From: Heterobasidion occidentale
Lineage: Eukaryota; Basidiomycota; Agaricomycetes; Russulales; Bondarzewiaceae
Length of the DNA stretch: 64,000 bases
Direction: 5' to 3'
Assembly: GCA_039111635.1 (NCBI GenBank)
Contig: JBCAQO010000002.1
Location: forward strand, 1-64,000
Of this stretch, positions 11,015 through 19,203 are shown piece after piece. The position numbers and the translations under genes were made by a program. Every line of letters begins with the position of its first letter. Position 1 is the stretch's first letter. The notes beneath the pieces were generated by a model, which was not told the DNA's origin, made no database searches, and was given only the letters and a program-made list of their open reading frames with translations.

Positions 11015-11404
11015 TCAATCAAAGTGTACTTCACGGCGCCTCCACCCGATGGAGGGGTCATGGTATTTCAGCCAATCTGTTCCTAGGAGCATGTCGTCCT
11101 TCCCTAGATTGGTGATAAACATCTTAGCGCGTTCAGTGTGGTATCTCCCTCGTCTGTCCTTGACGGTGAGATTCGCGTCTAAGCCTCGTCGAATGAGGCC
11201 TGCTTTGTTGACGGTGTCATCAACATTGCGAACGCAGATGAGGCGGTTTAGGGGGTAGGTTGGAAGGTTGTGTTTTTGTACCCACTTTTCGTTCACCAAG
11301 ATCCCTTCGCAGGCTGAGTCGATGATGGCTCTGGCTCCAGCGCTTCTTCCTCGAGTTGTTAATCGCACGTCAAGCCGAATGGGGGTAATGATATGGCTGT
11401 TCAT
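11015..11404 (-). CDS. E0 aspartic protease (pol 5' end)
   Basis: 129 codons from ATG at 11404, 83 bp after the gag stop and in another frame, so pol is a separate ORF. The active-site motif is DSA (D29-S30-A31) followed by CEGILV, not the usual DSG/DTG; all copies share it. A second conserved block (DMLLGTDWL) is the typical C-terminal part of retropepsin-like domains. The frame ends at a TGA replacing CGA; other copies continue into RT. Confidence 0.8.
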   Translation of the reverse strand: MNSHIITPIRLDVRLTTRGRSAGARAIIDSACEGILVNEKWVQKHNLPTYPLNRLICVRNVDDTVNKAGLIRRGLDANLTVKDRRGRYHTERAKMFITNLGKDDMLLGTDWLKYHDPSIGWRRREVHFD

Positions 11405-11487
11405 TGCTCCGATTCGAATACACGACGGGGAATCGTACTCGGGGGGTTTTTTTTTTGACCCCCTCTCTTTGGCTGGTGAAAGAGAGG

Positions 11488-12702
11488 TCAGGAAAAATCC
11501 ACCGTTAAATCCATCAACATCTGCTTGGCCTCTTCTTTCCCTACTTCTCTGAAGAGCGCTCGGACACCATTAATATCACGGACGGGTCCGTCGCCTCGTC
11601 TTCTGTTAGGCGGTACATAGCGTTCTCCATTGCTCTGGCGTGATCCTTCGCTCCTTGAGGGAGGGTTCTGATGTTCCACCGGATGACTAGGTTGTGATAC
11701 CCAACCGTGGTGGCCATGAGAACTCCCCTCCTCCAATCCTCTATGTAGTCCCGCATCGTCTCCCAGCGGGGATTCTTGATCGTCTTCATCCTCCAAGTCT
11801 GCAGCACGGGTTCTTCTACCTCCTCCACGCATCGGTCCACGCGGATTTCCTCGAGTAGGGGGAATGCCTCTACAAGGGGAACAACATTTATTCGCCCAAT
11901 GCCCCTCTCTTCCACAGTTAAAACAATGGGTAGGGGGCTTGCCGTCATGGGTGCGCTTCTGGCGAGCGGCATCTCTCTTTCGAGAGGCGTCAATGTCCAT
12001 GTCAACCACTTGGTTGTTTATTCTGCAAGGTGCGGTGGTAGAGTTGTAGCGGAGAGCGGGTTGGTGGTGAAAACGATTCAGGAAATCGCTTCGGAATGAG
12101 GTGGAGTTGGCAAGGATCGCCTTTTGAGCACTTCGGGCTCTCAGCCGTGCGTCTATTTCACAGGCGGTATTGATCCAGTCTTGGATAGTGTCGTTTGGCG
12201 GTGTTTCCTTGTCATAGATCTTGTCCATGACCCTTGGGTCGAGCCCTCTCTGGAAGTAAGGAACTTGTTCCTTATCGGTGATGTCGGCATCGGCGGCTAT
12301 GAGGGCGAACTGATTGGAGTATTCGTCCACCGTCATCTTCCCTTGAGAGAAAGACATAAGAGCGCTTCGGGCCTTGTCCGTGAGGTTTGTTTCCTTGAAT
12401 TGAAGTCTAAACTTGACAAGGAAATCGGCCCAAGTCCCGAGGTCTTGAGGCGGCTCTGCCCCAACTGTCTTCTTTAGGAAGTTTTCTGCCCATATGCCGG
12501 CCGTTCCATATCTCATGCACGAGAGGGCAAGGGAAACCTTGTCTTCATCCGTCCTGTACCGGTCTGATTCCACTGTGAAAAGGAGGAGGCAGTTCACGAT
12601 AAATTTCTGTGATCGTGTCCTATCTCCGTCGAAATTATCGGGGAGTCTGAGCTTGCCCCTTCCAGATGATACTGTTGTAGGGGGAGCTGTAATATCTGCC
12701 AT
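11488..12702 (-). CDS. gag: E0 Gag, with CCHC zinc knuckle
   Basis: 404 residues from the first Met (12702). The N-terminal half is a retrotransposon Gag domain (WADFLVKFRLQF, MTVDEYSNQFALIA, YFQRGLDPRV). A CCHC zinc knuckle at about 260-273 (CFNCGREGHWANKC) binds RNA; an Arg/Gly-rich and acidic tail follows. Only this copy has a continuous gag frame. The upstream frame is open without an ATG to just inside the primer site (see leader). A second frame overlaps the 3' third (12005-11541). Gag forms the virus-like particle and packages the RNA. Confidence 0.9.
   Translation of the reverse strand: MADITAPPTTVSSGRGKLRLPDNFDGDRTRSQKFIVNCLLLFTVESDRYRTDEDKVSLALSCMRYGTAGIWAENFLKKTVGAEPPQDLGTWADFLVKFRLQFKETNLTDKARSALMSFSQGKMTVDEYSNQFALIAADADITDKEQVPYFQRGLDPRVMDKIYDKETPPNDTIQDWINTACEIDARLRARSAQKAILANSTSFRSDFLNRFHHQPALRYNSTTAPCRINNQVVDMDIDASRKRDAARQKRTHDGKPPTHCFNCGREGHWANKCCSPCRGIPPTRGNPRGPMRGGGRRTRAADLEDEDDQESPLGDDAGLHRGLEEGSSHGHHGWVSQPSHPVEHQNPPSRSEGSRQSNGERYVPPNRRRGDGPVRDINGVRALFREVGKEEAKQMLMDLTVDFS
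11541..12005 (-). CDS. Overlapping +1-frame ORF inside 3' gag (E0)
   Basis: 154 codons in the +1 frame relative to gag, beginning near the zinc knuckle. The translation looks like a structured helical protein (FPLLEEIR, VEEVEE, ETMRDYIEDWRRGVL, ending SERSSEK), unlike the low-complexity gag tail it overlaps. The frame is also open in E2 (37702-37238) and in E5 (48718-49149), and partly in E1 and E4. It could be reached by +1 frameshifting or by its own start codon. Close relatedness of copies means conservation alone does not prove coding. Confidence 0.4.
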   Translation of the reverse strand: MTWTLTPLEREMPLARSAPMTASPLPIVLTVEERGIGRINVVPLVEAFPLLEEIRVDRCVEEVEEPVLQTWRMKTIKNPRWETMRDYIEDWRRGVLMATTVGYHNLVIRWNIRTLPQGAKDHARAMENAMYRLTEDEATDPSVILMVSERSSEK

Positions 12703-13176
12703 ATTATTGTTGTGTTCAATGGTTCGGGTATTGATTGGTGTTTGAATATCCAAGGATTCGGACTCGGATGTTCCTTCTTCTTCCTCCAATGTATCCGGGA
12801 TTTCCGGTTCGGGGTTTCTATACTGGGATGGCTCTACCCAGTCTTCTGCTGTTTCGTCCCAAGCCCACTCAGCTTCTATTCCGTCTTCTCTTGTGAAGAA
12901 ATATTGTCCTTCTCGGTATGAGCAGTTATCAAAGTTTGGAGGGGCTAATTGATTGGTGTCAGAGTAATACCAATGGTTTCCCCTTTGATGGATAGGACGA
13001 TTATCTTGTCGGAGTTGGTTGTGGGTTTGTCTAGTGCCTGGTGGATATCCTAGGCCTAGGTCTTGCTCCAGGGTGTGTGAAGTAACACTCTCCGGTGGGG
13101 GTCTATGCCACCGATGAGGGTTGTGAGAAAGAGTGTGGCAGCAAGCAAGGTGTGGTGCAAGGTAGGGGCAAAAGCG
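12703..13176 (-). other. E0 gag leader with ATG-less open frame
   Basis: The gag frame remains open upstream of its first Met for about 155 codons, back to a TAG inside the primer site, with no ATG. The part nearest gag reads like protein (REGQYFF, AEWAWD, EDWVEPSQY). It may be a decayed or non-AUG N-terminal extension, or noncoding leader/packaging sequence. Confidence 0.5.
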
Positions 13177-13186
13177 AGTCTATTCT
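13177..13186 (-). other. E0 primer binding site, self-priming type
   Basis: AGAATAGACT in element orientation, 2 nt after the LTR end. It is the exact reverse complement of AGTCTATTCT, the predicted first bases of the element RNA in the LTR. No tRNA 3'-end match (TGG...) is present. Confidence 0.75.
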
Positions 13187-13188
13187 AG

Positions 13189-13795
13189 TGTTATGAACTG
13201 CTTGTTCGATAACCCAAGAGTAACAGGCTCTTCCCTAGGTCGCACGATAGACTGAGTGATGAGGATGGTCTCGACTGTATCAAGCGATGATACAGGAAGA
13301 ATTAATGATTTATTCCACAGTAGGAAGACTGTGCAAGAACGAGGATGTTCGTGTAGGAAGACACGAACAGAACAAGGAGAATAGACTGAAGATCCTCAGC
13401 CTATTCTATGGGCCTTATATACTGTATAGGGTATAGGGTAAGAGTCCGTATGCTTCTCCGGGTATCTATCCCAGGAGAGCTGTGGTCGCCGTCTTTCTCA
13501 GCCGGCGCCTACTCTTGTACTTCTCCAGTTGCACCTATCCATCCTAGTGCGACGAGGTGCTTACCCATCAGCCCTAAGCCCATGGCATGTGAATGCCTGT
13601 CTTATCAATCCGCTGCATCATTGACCCTTCCGTATATCCTATACCGATGTCTTGAAGAACCATCGGTTCGGTCGGACCATAAGGACATGCCGAATACCTT
13701 GGTGTACGCTCCGTAGTGGAGCCGCCTAACATGTGATGCTTGAACCATCGGATAGACCAGCCCCGACGGGCCCCGATTGGTCAAGTCATAATACA
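13189..13795 (-). repeat. E0 5' LTR
   Basis: Same family, with a 2-bp insertion at its outer end (CATAATACA instead of CATAACA in plus reading). Hairpin modules are TTCGTGTCTTCCTACACGAA then CACAGTCTTCCTACTGTG, different from those of the 3' LTR at 2997. Confidence 0.93.
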
Positions 13796-14371
13796 TTGAT
13801 GGTCACACATATTGTATTATTATTATTATTCTCAATTGAATGGATTATTACATGTGACAATTTAATTTCTGAGCTGTGACCAGTAATCCTGTCAGCCGCG
13901 TATTGGCACAGCGGAATGCTGATACGCGGCTGACATGACGAGCCTGTTTAGCTGCGGACAGGCTCGTCATGTCAGCCACGTATTGGCAGGGCTGGGCTGA
14001 GTCCTGATACGCAGCTGACATGACGAGCCTGTCCACGGCTGAACAGGCTCGTCATGTCAGCTGCGTATTGCATGGCTGGGAGGTGATACGCAGCTGGACA
14101 GGCTCGTTGTGTCAGTCGCATATCACATGGCTGGGACCTGATACGTGGCTGACATGACAAGTCTGTCTGTATCTAGACAGGCTTGTCATGTCAGCCGCGT
14201 ATTGGATAGCTGGGTTCTGATACGTGCCTGACATGACGAGCCTGTCCACGGCTAAACAGGCTTGTCATGTCAGCTGCGTATTGGCACAGCTGGCTCCTTT
14301 ACCTCTTAATCGGCCTCTTTGGCCCTGCCTAACCCTGCCCTACCCTGAACTTCCTAGCTTTTCAGGATAGA
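13796..14371. repeat. Intergenic DNA with palindromic repeat array
   Basis: A short AT-rich stretch with a TAT triplet run (13813-13835) is followed by the array at 13891-14293. Units start with GTCAG at 13891, 13971, 14056, 14111, 14190 and 14269 (spacing 80, 85, 55, 79, 79). Each unit pairs GTCAGCYGCGTATTGG with a downstream TGATACGCGGCTGAC and a GACGAGCCTGTC/GACAGGCTCGTC stem. Centres vary; stems are kept. It is the same repeat as at 1083-1247. Confidence 0.85.
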
Positions 14372-17300
14372 ATGGAAAGCGTGGCTCGGATGGGACGGTG
14401 CAGTGTATTCCCACTGATAGCGAACGTTGACATTGATGCTGAATCATTTAGGTGACTCTGCCCACACTGTCCATCCGTGGTATCCTGGCACTGTTTTTAA
14501 TTTCTGCAAATCCTTTTGATGGGTTCCCCGAGCGGCTGTATGCTCTCGTGCGAGAGACTGGCGCAAGGGCAACGGTTTTGGTACTACCGAGAGATGTGCA
14601 GTCGAATCAATAGTGGGCACAGACTCTGAGGGGCACCTCCAACCGGCGTTCACTCCGGTGCAAGCAATTCATGTCTATCATTATTTGGTCCCTTACGTCT
14701 ACATGAGTGCCGATGACCATTCCCCTCCAGGATATGGTCCCACTTTGGGAACCCCTCAGATCACAGTCCTCCGCACACCCCTAGATACTGCGCTGGGAGA
14801 GTTTCATGGATTACCAGAGGTAAGTGCCAGTGGGACGCCTGTAGTCTACTCTCACAAAAGAAATCAGATTGTCATGGACCCAATTGATGAACGTACAACA
14901 ACCCCAGTCTCTGAGCCATCAGGTGATTTTGAATCCCATGCGGCGCCCCCTTCGACTCCGCCCCAAGGTGTAACACGTCAGAGCCCCACTCACCAGGGTA
15001 CAACCATGAAAGACACCATGCGGCTCGAAGGCGCCGGGCCCCGAGAGGAGGACACACACCACGTCGACAGGCTACCGGCGGCTGGCAATGACCCCACGCT
15101 TGGATCTGATGCCGCAAACAGTAGCTCTGAGGGGGCGATTCCAGAGACATTGGTTGGGGCTGTGTCTCTTCATGAGTTTGGTAAGCACGCAGACATGAAG
15201 GGACCTTATCCGTCACCTAAGCCATTATCGCTCAACCTTATCTGTGCGCGCGTACATTGTAGAGCCCGATCACCTTGTCACACCGTCCAATGATGTTGAC
15301 TGGGCCCCCGAGCAACAAACTGTCAATCCACTAGCCGAGGTATAGTCATGCAGTGCGTCCTGGACACAATGGGTCATTGAAAACCCTGGTTTTATCTCAT
15401 TTCATCGGGTAATATTGCAGGTCAAACCTTGTCCGATTCATGCACCGAGTTGGGACACCTTCAGCCTCCTTCCCGGACGACAGATCCCTAAATGCGCAGA
15501 TGGGGTCACAGAACCTCTCGTAACATGGTGGCATGGGATGCAGACAATTCTGCCTCCTGTGTATGGACCAGATGGAGAGGTGAGTCTATGCCTCCTTGAT
15601 TCTGGCCTCAAGGACCAACCCCTCGGGTGTCGGTGATCCATGAACGTGCTCACCGACCAAAATAATGTGTGCCTTGTCCTCGACAGGAGAGTGAAGATCA
15701 TAAGGCAGTCCGCACCATGGCACAAAATCCTGGAGCATGGGAATCACCAGAGGCCCCTGTCGTATTCGTGGAGTTGCCTGTGTCACCAGTGCGGCACGAT
15801 GCCGGTTTAGGTCCCAGTTCATCCAAGAACCCTTGCTTTGGAGAGGCGCATCTACATGTTATAGCGTGCATACATCAAGCCCTGGCCTCCGGTAAATCTG
15901 TCGTTGTTTACCCTTATTCAACCTCTCCTTCCGACGCATTTGATGCCGCCGGTGTCCGTAAGGTGTGTGGCTCGTTGGCACAGACTGTACAATGGCAAGG
16001 TGTGTCCACAATGATGCCAATGACCTGAAGGATCCTGACGAAGCTGCATATTTGGAGACGCGCACAAGCGTGAATTGCACAGGAGACACTAGAGACGTTG
16101 GTAATATCAATGATTCATGGTAAACATTCGCTGAAATTTCATTAGGACCCGTCTCGAAAAGAGAAGGGGCTCCTGTGGAACCCCATGATGAGGGCACCTT
16201 AGGAGAATTCTTATCCATGGCTGACAACCCAAAGGCATGCGGTAACTACCTCAACAATCCAGATTTTTCCCCATCAGGTATTCCTTGGTTTATCTCGTGA
16301 GCACTCTTCTTTGACGGTGATCCTTCCAGTGCTGAATGATTGAGAGCAGCGCGTTGTCAGATGATCGCCATAGTTGGCAGACAACTAAAGATGAGGGTTA
16401 TGCGCCCAATTATTGGGAAGCAGGCCCCCACTATGTACCTTTCGATGCCTGGTGAATGCTGAATTGGAATCTTCTCACTCACAAAGGTTATGTTACATAT
16501 CCCCATCACGATGCGGCAGGACTATGTACCTTTGTTGGGGTGCACGACAGCGCCAAGATCTGGACACTATATTCCCCTGCTCATGGACCGATGCGGCGCC
16601 AGGCATGGTTGAAACATTAACAAACAATCTAATCGACAGGCTACGGGGACTTTGATTACCTCGCACACACCAAAAGATTCAACGTGTTGCTCACGGAGAA
16701 CTCCTTCCTGTAAGTTCTCTTTGCACGGGCTTCGTGACGGCTTACTTGAATGATTTGCGGTACAGTCTCATGCCTCCAGGCGCTTGGCACGCGGTATACA
16801 CACCCATCAACACCCTCGCCGTAGGGGGCCATTTCTTAACATACGAGTGCATGGCTCAGACTGAGGTGGCGAGGTTCCACGACATCGAGTACAGCCATCA
16901 GGTGACCAACACGAGTCATGAAGGCATCGAACGCACTTTGGCCAGGATGTCCCTCGCCTTGCTTACAAAGGAATATGGTGAGTGATATGTTGCTTCGTTC
17001 AAACTCCTCATAAGGAATGAGGGATTAACCACACCAGCGATGCCCAGAGACTCATTCTTGGCCCTCGCCACAATGATCCTGTAGCCAGAGAAATATCGCC
17101 TAGTGTTACCGAAAGAAGAGCGCCCAGAAATTGATCCCCCACTGGCAAACAATGATATTCCGGTCAAGGGCATGCCAGGAGCTGGTAAGCTCGAGGAAGA
17201 GGACAAGGAATTCATGGAAGCCCAGCTGGTTGTCCTCGATATCCTGCGAGCGAACAAGTTGCCCACCACGCGGAAGAAGATACATGTCATGTTGAATAAG

Positions 17301-17372
17301 CTCACTTTTGGTGGTGATATTGTGGATGAGTTGAGGGTGAGAGTCGCACCTGAGGGGCTAAGTTGGATGTGA
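14372..17372 (+). CDS. JmjC-domain protein, multi-exon
   Basis: A spliced host gene. Well-supported exons are 14613-15180, 15263-15339, 15421-15579 and 15687 onwards, with introns 15181-15262, 15340-15420 and 15580-15686 (GTAAGC, GTATAG, GTGAGT donors; AG ends; frame kept). Further exons include about 16147-16276 (FLSMADNPKACGNYL), one ending near 16449, about 16485-16605, about 16790-16975 and the last up to the TGA at 17372. The JmjC cupin shows YPHHDAAGLCTFV (H-x-D iron ligands), KIWTLY and PGAWHAVYTP...GGHF (second His). Such enzymes are Fe(II)/2-oxoglutarate dioxygenases, often histone demethylases. The low-complexity N-terminal half is not recognised. Start and some junctions (14400-14612, 15970-16146, 16605-16640, 16980-17100) are uncertain. 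Confidence 0.65.
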
Positions 17373-18117
17373 TCGTGTTGCAGTCATTTCTTGAGTGTTT
17401 GCGGGGCAGTGGGAGGAGATCCAAAGGGTGTTTTTCGAGCGAGTGTGTTAAATTTATATATTGGTTCCCAATAAGTGTCAATGCCAATGTTTCGGTCGAT
17501 GTACGGGCTTGCACGGTGGTCAACAGTTGGTTAAGAACCAAAATATGGTATATAATGTGGGAAGAGCCTGTTATCTCGATATACAGCCTTCTGAGCCCTG
17601 TATCCCTTGCTAATAAGACCGTTCTCTGATTTTACTATCTCTTTGTAACAAGAGTGGGAGCCCTCCCGTGAAAGACAATAACTCAACCGTCGCAGTCACT
17701 GAACGGACGCCGTAGCGTGACAATACGGTCACAGTATTGTGACAGTATAGTTGCAGTGTCCTGACAGTACGGTTGCAGTATTATGACAGTATTGTATTCA
17801 GAACTGTAAGGATGACTCGGATGACTCAGGTTAGGCTTACAGGGTAAGGACGTCTCAAACGACTTGGTGCTGAATCAATGTGTGAGCTCACAGTCTTCTG
17901 AAGTCACCCAGGGTTTATAGAGCATGGACATTGCAGACGACTTGGGTCAGGCCTACAGGGTAAGGACGTCGCAGACGACTCGGGTTAGGCTCACAGGGTA
18001 AGGACATTACAGACGACTCGGGTCACACTTACAGGGTATAGACGTCTCAGACGACTCAGGTCAGGCCTGCAGTGTACATACATCCTAGACATTGATGTGG
18101 ACGACAGGTAAACAGAC
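17373..18117. repeat. Intergenic DNA with 38-bp and shorter minisatellites
   Basis: 17373-17690 is probably the 3' untranslated part of the JmjC gene; nothing else is visible. 17700-17800 holds a short repeat of CAGTAT/GTGACAGTA type. About 17835-18080 holds a 38-bp tandem repeat with core ACAGGGTAAGGACGTC and CAGACGACTCGGGT (clear units at about 17957, 17995, 18033). Element E1 starts at 18118. Confidence 0.75.
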
Positions 18118-18718
18118 TGTTATGACTTGACCAATCGGAGCCCGTCGGGGCTGGTCTATCCGATGGTTCAAGCATCACATGCTAGGCGGCTCCACTACGG
18201 AGCGTACATCAAGGTATTCGGCATGTCCTTGTGATCCGACTGGACCGATGGTTCTTCAAGACATCGGTATAGGATATATGGGAAGGGTCATGGATACAGC
18301 GGAAGATAAGATAGGCATTCACATGCCATGGGCTTAGGGCTTATGGGTAAGCACCTTGTCGCACCAGGATGGATTGGTGCGACTGGAGAAGTACAAAAGT
18401 AGGCACCGGCTGAGAGAGACGGCGACCACAGCTCTCCTGGGATGGATACCTGGAGAAGCATACGGACTCTTACCCTAGACCCTATACAGTATATAAGGCC
18501 CATAGAATAGGCTGAGGATCTTCAGTCTATTCTCCTTGTTCTTTCTGTATCTTCACATACAGAACCTTTGTTCCCTACCGTCTTCCTACGGTAGAATAAT
18601 CATTATTACTTCCTGTATCATTGCCTGATACAGTCGAGACCGCTCCACCACTCAGTTCATTGTGCGACCTAGGGAAGAACCTGTTACTCGTGGGTTATCG
18701 AACGAGCAGTTCGTAACA
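18118..18718 (+). repeat. E1 5' LTR
   Basis: 601 bp, TGTTATGAC to GTAACA. Hairpin modules TCTGTATCTTCACATACAGA and CTACCGTCTTCCTACGGTAG follow the transcription start, then the stem CTGTATCATTGCCTGATACAG-like, present in every LTR here. Confidence 0.95.
18490..18533 (+). promoter_or_regulatory. LTR promoter: TATA box and predicted start (E1)
   Basis: TATATAAGG at 18490-18498 and AGTCTATTCT at 18524-18533, 34 bp apart, the usual TATA-to-start distance. The start is predicted from this distance and from its exact complementarity to the primer site. The pair is conserved in all ten LTRs. Confidence 0.65.
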
Positions 18719-18720
18719 CT

Positions 18721-18730
18721 AGAATAGACT
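18721..18730 (+). other. E1 primer binding site, self-priming type
   Basis: AGAATAGACT, 2 nt after the 5' LTR, pairs with the predicted RNA 5' end at 18524-18533. Confidence 0.75.
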
Positions 18731-19203
18731 CGCTTTTGCCCCTACCTTGCACTACACCTTGCTTGCTGCCACACTCTTTCTCACAACCCTCATCGGTGGC
18801 ATAGACCCCCACCGGAGAGTGTTACTTCACACACCCTGGAGCAAGACCTAGGCCTAGGATATCCACCAGGCACTAGACAAACCCACAACCAACTCCGACA
18901 AGATAATCATCCTATCCACCAAAGGGGAAACCATGGGTATTACTCTGACACCAATCAATTAGCCCCTCCAAACTTTGATAACTGCTCGTACCGAGAAGGA
19001 CAATATTTCTTCACAAGAGAAGACGGAACAGAAGCTGAGTGGGCTTGGGACAAAATAGCAGAATACTGGGTAGAGCCACCCTAGTATAGGAACCCCGAAC
19101 CGGAAATCCCGGATACATTGGAGGAAGAAGAAGGAACATCCGAGTCCGAATCCTCGGATATTCAAACACTGATCAATACCCGAACCATCAAACATATTAA
19201 CAA

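Larger units (their letters stand above)
2997..13795 (-). mobile_element. E0: Ty3/gypsy chromovirus, near full length, chimeric LTRs
   Basis: A complete element structure in minus orientation: 5' LTR 13189-13795, primer site 13177-13186, gag, protease, RT/RNase H, integrase with chromodomain, ORF3, long structured 3' region, polypurine tract, 3' LTR 2997-3597. It is the best preserved coding copy here but carries several stops (two in the protease-RT stretch, one before integrase). The two LTRs carry different hairpin modules and the 5-bp flanks (AAAGC left, TTGAT right) do not match. The element is therefore probably a recombinant of two insertions and not a single clean one. It sits between the promoter side of the ParB-like gene and a palindromic repeat array. 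Confidence 0.9.

Noticed and set aside
18288..18503. ORFs of 60-115 codons in both strands of every LTR
   Set aside because: They overlap the TATA box and transcription start, lie on the wrong strand, and vary in end points; explained by composition.
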